A stretch of DNA of 64,000 nt from Muribaculaceae bacterium (GCA_017557665.1 JAFYYI010000034.1:186001-250000), one strand, 5' to 3'. Counted from the first letter of the stretch, positions 51,398 to 61,425 are shown. Notes: a model not told the origin generated them from the sequence alone. Numbers and translations: made by a program.

Positions 51398-51631
51398 CTA
51401 TGATTCTAGAGATGAAACGTAATCAAACAAGTCTTGAACCGTAACTGCGTCATTCAGCTCTTCAACGTCAACCATGAGGTCATACTCTTGATCAATCATT
51501 GTGATCAACGAGAGCATCATTACCGAATCCCACTCGGGAATTTGAGAGAAAACAGTATCAGCTTTGATCGTTTCAGGATCAGTCTCTTCAAAGATACTGG
51601 AAAAATTCTTGATAAAATCTTGTAACTCCAT
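51398..51631 (-). CDS. Acyl carrier protein 5
   Basis: A 77-residue ACP with PEWDSVMMLS at Ser36, and the same N-terminal FIKNFSSIFEETDPET pattern as ACP2 and ACP4 but with the normal Asp before Ser. It lies 33 bases after the GNAT gene and before KASIII 3. Confidence 0.9.
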   Translation of the reverse strand: MELQDFIKNFSSIFEETDPETIKADTVFSQIPEWDSVMMLSLITMIDQEYDLMVDVEELNDAVTVQDLFDYVSSLES

Positions 51632-51663
51632 AATTATGAATAATTTATTATATTTCTATTAAT

Positions 51664-52644
51664 CTATCTAACATCGAAACTCATCAACGAGAAATTCCAA
51701 TTGTCCAAATTGGAAACGTCACCTTGAAGCAGTTTATTGTCTTTGTTAAGGACATAACAGGTTAACGGTAGCCTCTTAGGGGCCATTTGTTTGGGCGCCT
51801 TTAACATCAGTACCTGTTTAAAATTCATGAATCCCACATACAAGATGGCATCAGCCGGTACCGACTTGACAAGATAATGGATTGCATGGGTTAAAGCGCG
51901 GTACGATTTCTTGCTCGCCTCACGGAAGTCCATAAGATAGGCCACCTGTTTACCGTCTTCTTCACATAACCGGTACACGAACTTGAAACGGTTATCGCTA
52001 ACGATTTTATATTCTTTATTGGCAAAACGAGTACTATAGAAAGTATCATCGGTAGAAATCGAAAACTTCCTTTCTCGTTCATGAGGATTTATCAATCTTG
52101 ATAGCACCCTGTTAACAAACAGATGAAATTGACAAAGATATTTCCAACAACCATCAACAATTGCTGGCATAGATTTGCCCAACGTCTTGGAAACACTTAT
52201 CGGCAAAATATAATAAGATAAATCACCGACCATCGTCACTTTATTGATTTTGCAATGATATTTGATGGAGTTGTGGTTAGGGACACCGACTTCCAAATCA
52301 AAACCTTCCTCGGTACAACGTTTTCTCAATGCCTTGATCAATTGAGCAAATAACATTACATTCTTGCGATATTTCGGTCGCACGAAGGTACTGCCACTGA
52401 CAACCACGTTGAGTCCGTTGTTATAACGAGCCGGGGTGAAAACGTTATAGGCCATCAGCTCATCATTCTCGTCCAAAGCCATGGCATGATAGGCATATCC
52501 CCAAGGGTTGGAGATATACCACCCAGTTTTCAAGCCATCAATATTGACATTCAATCCAAACGACTCATTAAATCCCGAAACGATCTTTTGCCAAAGACTT
52601 TCGTCGATTTCATGGGTCTTTTTGACAACAATATTAGTAGCCAT
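51664..52644 (-). CDS. GNAT-like acyltransferase domain protein
   Basis: A 326-residue cytosolic protein. Residues about 15-140 follow the GNAT pattern (YAYHAMALDENDELMAYNV, SGSTFVRPKYRKNVMLFAQLI, VGVPNHNSIKYH), and a second related half may exist toward the C-terminus. FemAB- or GNAT-type proteins of this length are common in capsule loci. The acceptor and acyl donor are unknown; being beside ACP5 and KASIII 3, an ACP-linked donor is possible. Confidence 0.7.
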   Translation of the reverse strand: MATNIVVKKTHEIDESLWQKIVSGFNESFGLNVNIDGLKTGWYISNPWGYAYHAMALDENDELMAYNVFTPARYNNGLNVVVSGSTFVRPKYRKNVMLFAQLIKALRKRCTEEGFDLEVGVPNHNSIKYHCKINKVTMVGDLSYYILPISVSKTLGKSMPAIVDGCWKYLCQFHLFVNRVLSRLINPHERERKFSISTDDTFYSTRFANKEYKIVSDNRFKFVYRLCEEDGKQVAYLMDFREASKKSYRALTHAIHYLVKSVPADAILYVGFMNFKQVLMLKAPKQMAPKRLPLTCYVLNKDNKLLQGDVSNLDNWNFSLMSFDVR

Positions 52645-52645
52645 C

Positions 52646-53809
52646 TTATTGAGCGTTAATCGTGTTGATGAACTGAAACATCAGTGCTCGAATGTGCCTG
52701 TGCTCGAAATGTTTCAGCACAAATTCTCGTCCTGTCTGACCGTATTTTTGTGCCTTTTCTTGATCAAAAAGGGATTCAATAGCATCGGCTATTGATGTCG
52801 GTTCTATATCACAATAGACACCGGTCTCGTTTTCGATGATAGAATCTATGCATCCTGTAGAACGAGATACGATAACCGGCAGCCCCATAGCTGATGCTTC
52901 CAGCACAACTGTCGGGAAGCCCTCACGATAGGATGGCAAAATGAATGCGTTCATCACCGAGTAGTAATTCTGAATCTCGGAATAGTCTACCCGACCGGTA
53001 AAAACGACATTCTTGGATGTATTCAAGAAATTCAGAGTATTCTCTGGAATGGCATCGCGCTTCTCGGGCTGACCTATCACAAACAATTTCAACGATTTTT
53101 CAGGATGTTTCTCGGTCAACAATTTTATCGCATCCACCAGCTCAATGATGCCTTTATCACGTACAAGACGTCCGCAAAAGCCGATAACAAAATCCTGAGT
53201 CGAGAGCCCATATTTTTCACGAATGGCTTGAGTCACCGATGGTGCCACTTTTTCGGGGTTGAACTTTTCCAGAGCATCCACACCGTTACAGGACCCTTTA
53301 CCTAACAAATGTTGTTTCTGTGGCTTATCTATTCCTAAAGCACAGCGTCTTCTCATCACCGAGGGGCTGACACACAACACCTGAGTAGCGCACATCGTCA
53401 TGAGACGATTCTCAAACGAAAATATTTTCTGCTTCAGGCCTGTCATCGTGTCCTCCAGCACTCCGTGAGCCAGCACCACCCTGCGTCGAGCTCCGCCCAG
53501 TTTTCCTGCAATCATGCCATAGAGAACCCCTTTAGACTGATGACCGATCACGATGTCAATCTTGTTCTTGCGCACATAACGCAAGACCTTCCAAATATTC
53601 TTTAAATCTTGCCACGGTTTTATGGGTCGAGGAATATCTAACGCAAAATATCTTGCGCCTTCTCGCTGGACAAACTCCTCAATGCCCTTTCCCAGGGTGC
53701 AGATAAGGTGCATCTCGTGATTTCCATGTTCAGCCATATAAGACAACTGATCTCCAATGAACGTCATTGCAGAACCAGCCAAAGGCATTATTTCCAAAAT
53801 CTTAGCCAT
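52646..53809 (-). CDS. GT4-family glycosyltransferase
   Basis: A 387-residue GT-B enzyme. The N-terminal MPLAGSAMTFIGDQL motif and the C-terminal donor site PSYREGFPTVVLEASAMGLPVIVS (with Glu residues of the EX7E motif) identify GT4. VIGFCGRLVRDKG is also conserved. It ends one base before the GNAT gene. Donor and acceptor sugars cannot be read from sequence. Confidence 0.92.
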   Translation of the reverse strand: MAKILEIMPLAGSAMTFIGDQLSYMAEHGNHEMHLICTLGKGIEEFVQREGARYFALDIPRPIKPWQDLKNIWKVLRYVRKNKIDIVIGHQSKGVLYGMIAGKLGGARRRVVLAHGVLEDTMTGLKQKIFSFENRLMTMCATQVLCVSPSVMRRRCALGIDKPQKQHLLGKGSCNGVDALEKFNPEKVAPSVTQAIREKYGLSTQDFVIGFCGRLVRDKGIIELVDAIKLLTEKHPEKSLKLFVIGQPEKRDAIPENTLNFLNTSKNVVFTGRVDYSEIQNYYSVMNAFILPSYREGFPTVVLEASAMGLPVIVSRSTGCIDSIIENETGVYCDIEPTSIADAIESLFDQEKAQKYGQTGREFVLKHFEHRHIRALMFQFINTINAQ

Positions 53810-53822
53810 CGATTGCTCTGGA

Positions 53823-54725
53823 TTATTTGTTTACTTTCATCAAAGCATTACGTTTAACTTTATGTTTTATCAGCATGTACAATGCCAATCCACTAGGAAT
53901 GCACAGTATGGTCAACAGTTTCTCAGGACTCTCCTGAACGAAATGCCAATTTCGACTGATAATACTACTTGAAACATAGTGGGTACATACCTTGAGCTTA
54001 CGGCTCAGACTGCGTGTTGTTTTCATCTCGGCTTTACGATAAAAAGCCATGCCACGTGGGTTGTTCCAGTACTGCTTGAACATGTTGAAGCTGGAACCGT
54101 CCTGTTGATACTCCACAACCACCAGCGGTTCATTGAGAGTAATGAGCTCATAATCCTGGTCAATCAGCATATATTTGTAGGCCAGACCTACGTAACGCTC
54201 CCCTTCAAACAACGGATACTCGGGATAACGTTTGATCACGTCGGTCCTGTAAACCAATTTCTTGTCGCCCTTTCCTCCGGCGGTGTAGAAACCCTGAAGT
54301 GTGGTCGTCGGCATGTCTTGGGGGAACTTCGTCCCTATTACTTGGCCGTCCTCGGTTACATCAAGACCCACAAGACCAGCAAAGCTGTCATTGCCTTTTT
54401 CACGCCAGCAGGTCAAAATCTTCTCCACCGCGTCATCGGGCATAAAATCGTCACTGTCAATGCAGGTGTTAAGCGGGGTATTGATATTGGCATAGGCCGT
54501 GTTGTGGGCACCGTGCATACCCTGATTCTTCTGATAGATGTACCGGATAGGAATCTTCCCTTCGGCAATCCACCCTTCAACGAGTTCACGGGTATTGTCG
54601 GAGCTGCCATCGTCCACGACAAGCCACTCAAAGTCTTTGCAAGTCTGTCGGCACAAGCTCTCGTAGGTGCGCCAGATGGTGTGTACCCTATTATAAGCAG
54701 GAGTAAAAACTGTTAATGTCGCCAT
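53823..54725 (-). CDS. GT2-family glycosyltransferase
   Basis: A 300-residue GT-A enzyme: VFTPAYNRVHTIWRTYESL, WLVVDDGSSDNT and NTCIDSDDFMPDDAV give the fold and metal-binding aspartates. A C-terminal hydrophobic segment (LLTILCIPSGLALYMLI) suggests membrane association. It is 13 bases after the 52646 GT4 start, within the leftward transcript. Confidence 0.92.
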   Translation of the reverse strand: MATLTVFTPAYNRVHTIWRTYESLCRQTCKDFEWLVVDDGSSDNTRELVEGWIAEGKIPIRYIYQKNQGMHGAHNTAYANINTPLNTCIDSDDFMPDDAVEKILTCWREKGNDSFAGLVGLDVTEDGQVIGTKFPQDMPTTTLQGFYTAGGKGDKKLVYRTDVIKRYPEYPLFEGERYVGLAYKYMLIDQDYELITLNEPLVVVEYQQDGSSFNMFKQYWNNPRGMAFYRKAEMKTTRSLSRKLKVCTHYVSSSIISRNWHFVQESPEKLLTILCIPSGLALYMLIKHKVKRNALMKVNK

Positions 54726-54772
54726 TTAAAATAATCAAAAAAATAAATAAATCAGCCGCCATAGAAAAGGTC

Positions 54773-55858
54773 TTAAGACTGATATAAACTCTCATATAAC
54801 TCAAGATACTTTGTGGCAGTAACCGAGATATCATACTGGCGGGCCTTCTCCTGGCACCGGGTCGCCACTTGACGGTATTCATTAGGATGTTCGCACAGAT
54901 GCTGAATCTTACAAGCCAAGTCTTTGGCATCACCGTGAGTGAATAAAACTCCAGCTCCACCTGCCACTTCACGTAATCCGTCAACATCACTGGCCAGGAA
55001 CGGTCGCCCTGAAGCCATGCTCTCGATGCTCGATAGAGACAAGCCCTCCCAATGGGATGACAGCACATTGATGTCGCTCTGCTCGAGCAGGTCGGGTATA
55101 TCCTGGCGCAAGCCCATGAAATCAACCCTGTCATCCAAGCCAAGCTTGTGGCACTCGGCTTTGACCGAATCGGCCACCTCATGAGGTCCTCCTCCAACAA
55201 TACGCAATCGGTAATCGTCTGGAAGAAGCGTCATTGCCTTGAGCAGGGTGCTGTGATCTTTTTCCACTCTCAAAGCAGCCACCATAGTGATGATAAACGA
55301 GTTGTGAGACGAGATGTCCTTAACAGGTCTCAAGAACCGTTTAATGTCAACCCCATTGTTGATGGTCATGATTCTATCACGATGGCCAATATAGGCCTCA
55401 AGATTATCTTTTGCCCTGTCAGCGATACACACTATAGCATCATAGCGGTTATACATCCATTTGTCTATTGGTCTTAGGAACCAATATGAACGACGTCTGT
55501 TTGAGGAACTGTGCTCGGTGGTTACCAGCTTAGTCTTCTTGGATGTCAAAATGCGTGAGAGAGGAACAAAAAATTGGCTGGCGGTATTGTGAGTGTGGAC
55601 AATGTCGTATTCTCTTTGATGAAAAAAACGCCGCATATTCATTACCACACGCGGGTGATACACGTCATTGGTCATTTGAAGGAAGTTGACATTCACTCCA
55701 CTCTCCAGCATTTTCTGCTTAAACGGCGTTTCGACACCATTTATCAGCAACAACTCCACTTGATTCTTTTCCCCATCACGCAACAGCGGCAGCAGATCGA
55801 CAATAAGACGTTCGGCGCCACCAGTGTAGAGAGATGTTATGACATGAAGAATCTTCAT
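54773..55858 (-). CDS. GT4-family glycosyltransferase, tandem copy A
   Basis: A 361-residue GT-B enzyme with MKILHVITSLYTGGAERL, the classic start of GT4 mannosyl- or galactosyltransferase-like proteins, TTEHSSSNRRRSYWFLRPIDKW and the donor-site HWEGLSLSSIESMASGRPF. It is a clear paralogue of the next gene to the right (55867), sharing most motifs, so the pair arose by duplication. Confidence 0.92.
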   Translation of the reverse strand: MKILHVITSLYTGGAERLIVDLLPLLRDGEKNQVELLLINGVETPFKQKMLESGVNVNFLQMTNDVYHPRVVMNMRRFFHQREYDIVHTHNTASQFFVPLSRILTSKKTKLVTTEHSSSNRRRSYWFLRPIDKWMYNRYDAIVCIADRAKDNLEAYIGHRDRIMTINNGVDIKRFLRPVKDISSHNSFIITMVAALRVEKDHSTLLKAMTLLPDDYRLRIVGGGPHEVADSVKAECHKLGLDDRVDFMGLRQDIPDLLEQSDINVLSSHWEGLSLSSIESMASGRPFLASDVDGLREVAGGAGVLFTHGDAKDLACKIQHLCEHPNEYRQVATRCQEKARQYDISVTATKYLELYESLYQS

Positions 55859-55866
55859 AGATTAAC

Positions 55867-56958
55867 TCAATTGCTTTTCTCCATTGAACGGTATAATTGA
55901 TCATACCGTTCGGCCATCACGCTGATATCATATTTTTTGACCCGTTCTTGGCAAGCCGTTGCCACATCATGATATCGAACGGGATTCTCACATAGGTCCT
56001 GAATCGCTTTGGCAAGCGCTTTATCATCGCCATGGGGGAATAGAACGCCAGCGCCTCCCACAATATCATGAAGGCCTTCAACATCACTAGCAATGAACGG
56101 ACGACCAGATGCCATGCCTTCAATACTTGACAATGAAAGGCCTTCCCAATGGGAAGAAAGCACAATAATATCGCTATCATCCATGATTTCAGGAACATCT
56201 ACTCTCATTCCCATGAAATCCACTCTGCCGTCAAGTTCCAGCTCCCTGCACAATGATTTCATCTGAGGCTCACATTGGCCATCCCCCACCAGCTGTAATC
56301 TATAATTAGCAGGCAGATGCTTAAAAGCCTTGATCAACGTTTCCTGGTCCTTTTGAGGCCTGAAAGCAGCAATCATCGTGATGACATAATTGTCCTTGTT
56401 GGACATATCCTTAATCGGTCGAATGAATCGGCTGGTATTGACGCCATTGTAAATCACACAAGCACGACAATCACCGCCTAGATATTGTTCAAGATTATCG
56501 CGAGCCTTATCACCGATACACACCACATGCTCGTACTGCCTATACATCCACTTGTCGATCGGGCGGAAGCATCGTATTGACCTGCGACGGTTAGTGGTAT
56601 TGTGTTCGGTTGTGACCAACTTCACTTTTGACCGCGAGAGAAACCTGGCTATTGGCACATATAATTGGCACGCAGTGTTATGGGTGTGAATGATGTCATA
56701 GCCCTTCATGAATTGACAAAGCCTTAAAATATTCAACGGGTTGTACACCTCGGAATGCCTTACATTACCTTTTTCGTTTGAGAGTTCATGAACGATCACA
56801 CCCCGCTGTTGCAATTCTTCTCTAAACGGGGTCATCACCCCATTAAACAGAAGCAATTCCACTTGATGTCCTTTCTGGTTGAGCAAGGGGAGAAGATCCA
56901 CCATCAGTCGTTCTGCTCCACCAGTGTCAAGGGTCGTTATCACATGAAGTATCTTCAT
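55867..56958 (-). CDS. GT4-family glycosyltransferase, tandem copy B
   Basis: A 363-residue paralogue of the neighbour at 54773. MKILHVITTLDTGGAERL, TTEHNTTNRRRSIRCFRPIDKW and HWEGLSLSSIEGMASGRPF correspond block by block. The acceptor-facing N-terminal halves differ more than the donor halves, suggesting same donor and different acceptor. Eight bases separate it from copy A. Confidence 0.92.
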   Translation of the reverse strand: MKILHVITTLDTGGAERLMVDLLPLLNQKGHQVELLLFNGVMTPFREELQQRGVIVHELSNEKGNVRHSEVYNPLNILRLCQFMKGYDIIHTHNTACQLYVPIARFLSRSKVKLVTTEHNTTNRRRSIRCFRPIDKWMYRQYEHVVCIGDKARDNLEQYLGGDCRACVIYNGVNTSRFIRPIKDMSNKDNYVITMIAAFRPQKDQETLIKAFKHLPANYRLQLVGDGQCEPQMKSLCRELELDGRVDFMGMRVDVPEIMDDSDIIVLSSHWEGLSLSSIEGMASGRPFIASDVEGLHDIVGGAGVLFPHGDDKALAKAIQDLCENPVRYHDVATACQERVKKYDISVMAERYDQLYRSMEKSN

Positions 56959-57002
56959 AACGATTGCTAAATAGGCTAATTATTCTGCTATTATTATTGA
57001 AA

Positions 57003-58091
57003 TTAAACGAGCCGTTCTATTATAGATAAAAGCAATCGTTTTATTTTATATTCGAAACGGTCACACCTTTGATGAGTTAACTCATAAGCATGATTATACA
57101 TCCCTTCATAATCACCATTCATTAACAAAAGGATATCATTCTTTTCCGTTTTGTTTCGCTCATAATAAAGTTTTAGCTTTGGCACTATCGCACGTTTAGT
57201 CAATTCGTTCTTAAAGAAGGCTATGACATCATCTTTATTCCCTTTCTTAAATTCAAGTAATTGTTGAGCGTGATAATATACCATATTCACATATTCAACA
57301 AATAACAAGTTAGAATATTTTTCTTTATGTTGTTGTTCCAATAAATCAATTCGCAAATCTGAAAGAGTCAATACCTCTGTATAATTACGGTTAAAATGAT
57401 CAACTGTTCCTCCATAACGATATAAATATACTACATCTTCAATTATCATCATTGACTTCAGGTAGGGGAACAACTTCATATTCATATACAAATCATCAGC
57501 CATGTATCGTATCTCTTGAGAATACAACTCTGTATTCTGAGCCGCTCTATCAATGGCCTCTTTCCGATATAACCTTCCCCAAACATTAATTGGAAAAGCC
57601 GCATTGCCAAAAAAAGCATCATAGTACTTCTCATATAATTCTGGCTGAGAAACGACTTGATTCTTAGGGAATGTAGATAGAAAATAATCCCACTTTAAAG
57701 GACCTAAAATCCTTTTAGTTTCACCAATAACCAAATCCACTCCATTCTGCACCATGCATCTCAGCATTTTTTCAATTGCAGTTCGAGGTAAAAGATCATC
57801 ATTATCAACGAAAGCCAAGAATTCACCAGTAGCCTTTTTATATCCATCACGACGAGCATAAGCTACGCCTTCATTTGGTTTGTCATAGACCTTTATTCTT
57901 TCATCCTTTTCAGCTAATCTTAATGCCCGGGCGAGGCTGTCATCAGTCGAGCCATCATTAACAATGATGATTTCAAGATTATGATGAGTCTGATGACAAA
58001 TAGAACGAATACAAGACTCAAGAAACCTCTTTTGATTATAAAGAGGCACAATGACACTAACCTTATATTTCTGAAGCGATTCTAGATTCAT
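57003..58091 (-). CDS. GT2-family glycosyltransferase, tandem set 1
   Basis: A 362-residue GT-A enzyme, first of four adjacent paralogues. VSVIVPLYNQKRFLESCI, IIIVNDGSTDDSLA and AFVDNDDLLPRTAI hold the binding aspartates. The C-terminal half (VVYLYRYGGTVDHFNRNYTEV and a helical Lys-rich tail) is shared by all four. The coding sequence is visibly richer in A+T than most of the locus. Confidence 0.9.
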   Translation of the reverse strand: MNLESLQKYKVSVIVPLYNQKRFLESCIRSICHQTHHNLEIIIVNDGSTDDSLARALRLAEKDERIKVYDKPNEGVAYARRDGYKKATGEFLAFVDNDDLLPRTAIEKMLRCMVQNGVDLVIGETKRILGPLKWDYFLSTFPKNQVVSQPELYEKYYDAFFGNAAFPINVWGRLYRKEAIDRAAQNTELYSQEIRYMADDLYMNMKLFPYLKSMMIIEDVVYLYRYGGTVDHFNRNYTEVLTLSDLRIDLLEQQHKEKYSNLLFVEYVNMVYYHAQQLLEFKKGNKDDVIAFFKNELTKRAIVPKLKLYYERNKTEKNDILLLMNGDYEGMYNHAYELTHQRCDRFEYKIKRLLLSIIERLV

Positions 58092-58114
58092 ATCTGGCTT
58101 TCAATAAATTATCC

Positions 58115-59200
58115 TTATACGTTCATCAAACGCAAAACCCATTTCTTACATTTATGTTTAAAAGATACTTTAGCCATCTCGTCCATCACATGGGAATATA
58201 TGCCCTCATAATCATCATTCTTTATCAATAATAATCTTTGGTCACTCACTTCGTGCTTACTTAAATAATCTTTTAATCGTTTAACTATTTGCCTCTTTGC
58301 TAATTCATCTTTCAGAAAATCTATGACACCATCTTTGTCTGCCTGCTTGTACTCCAGCAGTTGTTTCACATGATAGAAAACGACACTTGCATATTCTTTA
58401 AATAAAGGCAAGCTGCCCTCTTCCTGGAGTCCATATTTATCAAGAAGCTTCATCCGTTCATCTGAGAAGAAAAACAGAGATGGATATGTCGGGCTAAAAT
58501 GATCAGATGAAGCGCCACCACAGCGATAATAATATGTTGTCTCATTTGTGCGATACATGGTTCTAACGAATGGGAAGAGCTTCATAAAAGCATAATGATC
58601 CTCTCCAACAAAAGGAATCTCATCACAACACAATCTTGTGTATCGCATGGCTTTATCTATTACCGATTTTCGAAACAGATTCCCACACAACATTATTGAA
58701 AAGTAATGCTTTCCAAAAAAATTCAGATAGTATTTAGGGAATAAGTCTGATTGTTTGACAACCTTATGAAACGGGAAAGAACCCGTATCTGTATAATGGC
58801 TCCTCTTAATAATGCCAAGAACTTGAGTCATTGAGCCGATAACAACATCAACTTTCTCTGACGTCATGTGACCCACAAGCAACTCAATAGCATTTTTGGG
58901 AATATAGTCATCACTGTCTAAAATGAAGATAAAATCACCAGTTGCTTTTTTATAAGCATCATATCTGGCCATTGTCAAACCTTCATTCTTTTTATTGATA
59001 AGAACAACCCTAGGATCCTTCTCTGCCCAATCCTGGGCCATTTGAGGGCTTCTGTCTTTTGAGCCGTCATTGACGATAATAATTTCAAGGTTCTTATACG
59101 TCTGTTTTTCAACAGACTTTATACACGCCTTGAAATATCGCTCCTGATTGTATAAGGGTATCAGAATACTAACCTTTGGATTCTCTTTTTCTTTTATCAT
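58115..59200 (-). CDS. GT2-family glycosyltransferase, tandem set 2
   Basis: A 361-residue paralogue. The N-terminal 38 residues from VSILIPLYNQERYFKACIKS to IIIVNDGS are identical to those of the next gene (59211), then the sequences diverge. FILDSDDYIPKNAI gives the DXD-type site; YYYRCGGASSDHFSP replaces the usual YRYGG. AT-rich like its left neighbour. Confidence 0.9.
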   Translation of the reverse strand: MIKEKENPKVSILIPLYNQERYFKACIKSVEKQTYKNLEIIIVNDGSKDRSPQMAQDWAEKDPRVVLINKKNEGLTMARYDAYKKATGDFIFILDSDDYIPKNAIELLVGHMTSEKVDVVIGSMTQVLGIIKRSHYTDTGSFPFHKVVKQSDLFPKYYLNFFGKHYFSIMLCGNLFRKSVIDKAMRYTRLCCDEIPFVGEDHYAFMKLFPFVRTMYRTNETTYYYRCGGASSDHFSPTYPSLFFFSDERMKLLDKYGLQEEGSLPLFKEYASVVFYHVKQLLEYKQADKDGVIDFLKDELAKRQIVKRLKDYLSKHEVSDQRLLLIKNDDYEGIYSHVMDEMAKVSFKHKCKKWVLRLMNV

Positions 59201-59210
59201 AACTCTATCT

Positions 59211-60305
59211 TTAACTCAAATGTTCTAAAACCGTCACTATCCTACTGAAAACTCTGTATTTCAAGGAACCATACAACGAATGAGCATGAGTATAGGCATA
59301 GTGATACATACCATCAAAATCGCGTTTCATCAATAAGTTGACGGATTGAGGTATTGATTCCTGTCGAGTATAGAAATCCTCTAACCGAGGCATGAGCTCA
59401 CGCTGTTCTATCTCCTGCTTAAAATAATTGATGACTTCCTGTTTATCAACATGCTTATAGTAAATCATTTGTGCTGCGTGATGATAAAAACAGTCCACAT
59501 ATTCATCAAAAAGAGGCTTATAGCCCTGGGTGTACTCAAAATGATCAAGTAACCTCAGACGCTTGTCGGAGATAACAAACAATTGAGGGAAATTCTTGTT
59601 ATAACCAAACGTACCACCACCATAACGATATATATATACCGATTCCTTAATACGACACATTGAAGTCAAAAACGGAAAAAGTTTCAAGTTGAAATATTGA
59701 TCTTCTCCCATGAACGGTATTTCAGAAGAGTACAATTCAGTCTCTTGATAAGCTTTATCAATTACACTTTTTCGATATAGTTTAGACCATGCATTTATGG
59801 GGAACACATCATTACGAAAGAAGCCTACATAATACTTATCGAATAACTCTGGTTGGCTTATCACTTGATTGAAGGGAAAGGAATAATTCTCACCCGACAT
59901 ATGCTTATTGATGAATCCAAGATGCTTGTCATAAGTTCCTATTACAAGATCAACATCCCTATCAATAGCACACGCTACCATCGCCTGAATTGCCTGAGGC
60001 GTCAGCATGTCGTCACTATCCAAGAATGACACATATTCTCCCGTTGCGGCAAGATAACTATCGCGACGAGCAAAGGCAAGGCCTTCGTTCTGCTTATCAA
60101 TTACTTTGACACGGCTATCGCGTAAAGCCCATTCTCGAGCCATTTGAGGGCTTCGGTCGGTAGAGCCATCATTCACGATGATAATCTCAAGGTTCTTGTA
60201 TGTCTGTTTTTCAACAGACTTGATACAAGCCTTGAAATAACGCTCCTGATTATATAACGGAATCAGGATGCTAACTAACGGCTGGGTGTTTTCTTTCATT
60301 AGCAT
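59211..60305 (-). CDS. GT2-family glycosyltransferase, tandem set 3
   Basis: A 364-residue paralogue with the same N-terminal block as 58115 and SFLDSDDMLTPQAI as binding site. The C-terminal part has YIYRYGGGTFGYNKNFPQLF. ATG at 60305 or 60299 are both possible (the frame opens at TTG 60308). It is 10 bases before copy 2. Confidence 0.9.
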   Translation of the reverse strand: MLMKENTQPLVSILIPLYNQERYFKACIKSVEKQTYKNLEIIIVNDGSTDRSPQMAREWALRDSRVKVIDKQNEGLAFARRDSYLAATGEYVSFLDSDDMLTPQAIQAMVACAIDRDVDLVIGTYDKHLGFINKHMSGENYSFPFNQVISQPELFDKYYVGFFRNDVFPINAWSKLYRKSVIDKAYQETELYSSEIPFMGEDQYFNLKLFPFLTSMCRIKESVYIYRYGGGTFGYNKNFPQLFVISDKRLRLLDHFEYTQGYKPLFDEYVDCFYHHAAQMIYYKHVDKQEVINYFKQEIEQRELMPRLEDFYTRQESIPQSVNLLMKRDFDGMYHYAYTHAHSLYGSLKYRVFSRIVTVLEHLS

Positions 60306-60312
60306 CAATAGT

Positions 60313-61413
60313 TTAAGACCAGCGCATCAGAGACCTAATGGCCCAACTTCTAATTCTGGATTTCACTGTGGAACGGCGTTGTTCAATCAAGTCACAAGCG
60401 CATTGATACATACCCTCATAGTCATTGTCGAGCAACATCTGCACACGGCTATCAGGTGCACCATGCTCATTATAGAAAGCGAGCAGTCGCGGCATGAGTT
60501 CGCGGTGTTCCATCTCTTGCCTGAAATAGTCAATGACACCTTGTTTATCCGTCACTTCACAGGAAATCAGTCTTGAAGCATGGAAATACAGACAGGCCAC
60601 ATACTCAGCGAACAATGGTTGATAACCCTCTACATACTCATACTGGTCCAGCATCTTCAAACGTTTGTCAGATGAATCAAACAGTTGCGTGAAGTGAGGA
60701 TTGAAACGGTTGGTCACGCCACCATAGCGATAGAAATAAACCGTCTGATCGGTGCGGTACATGGATTGCAGGAACGGAAACAACCTCAAATTGAACAACT
60801 GGTCCTCTCCCATCCTATTCACATCTTTATCAAACAACTGAGTCTGTTCCATCGCTTTATCAATAACGGCCTTGCGATAGAGGCGTGCCCACATAGAGAC
60901 CAGGAACACATTATTACGGAAGAAGCCGACAAAATATTTGTCGAACAGATCGGGCTGTTTTATCACTTGATGACAAGGGAAGGTCATCATTCTATCCATA
61001 CCACGGCGTTGAATGAAACCCAGCTTTTTGGTAGCACTTCCCAGAACGAGATCCACATCCGTCTGATTGATGCAATCAACCAGTATCTCAACTGCACGTG
61101 AGGGCAGCAAATCATCGCTATCCACAAATGCCACAAACTGGCCCGTGGCCTTCAACAATCCGTCACGACGAGCCATCGTCACACCCTCGTTGGGCTTATC
61201 AATCAGATGGATCCGGTCATCTTTTTGCGCCCAAGCTCTAACCATTGAAGGGCAATTATCAGTCGACCCGTCATTGATGACTATCACCTCAAGGTTTTTG
61301 TAGGACTGACGAGTGATGGAACGCAGGCAATCATCAACATACCGCTGTTGATTGTACATCGGCACGATAATGCTCACCAATGGTTGCTTTGAATTGTTGT
61401 TCATCGGGTTCAT
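60313..61413 (-). CDS. GT2-family glycosyltransferase, tandem set 4
   Basis: A 366-residue paralogue: VSIIVPMYNQQRYVDDCL, VIVINDGSTDNCPSM, AFVDSDDLLPSRAV and FYRYGGVTNRFNPHFTQLF. It appears less AT-rich than copies 1-3 and may be the older donor copy of the set. Four such enzymes in a row fit a glycan with several similar linkages. Confidence 0.9.
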   Translation of the reverse strand: MNPMNNNSKQPLVSIIVPMYNQQRYVDDCLRSITRQSYKNLEVIVINDGSTDNCPSMVRAWAQKDDRIHLIDKPNEGVTMARRDGLLKATGQFVAFVDSDDLLPSRAVEILVDCINQTDVDLVLGSATKKLGFIQRRGMDRMMTFPCHQVIKQPDLFDKYFVGFFRNNVFLVSMWARLYRKAVIDKAMEQTQLFDKDVNRMGEDQLFNLRLFPFLQSMYRTDQTVYFYRYGGVTNRFNPHFTQLFDSSDKRLKMLDQYEYVEGYQPLFAEYVACLYFHASRLISCEVTDKQGVIDYFRQEMEHRELMPRLLAFYNEHGAPDSRVQMLLDNDYEGMYQCACDLIEQRRSTVKSRIRSWAIRSLMRWS

Positions 61414-61425
61414 TTATTCTACTTT

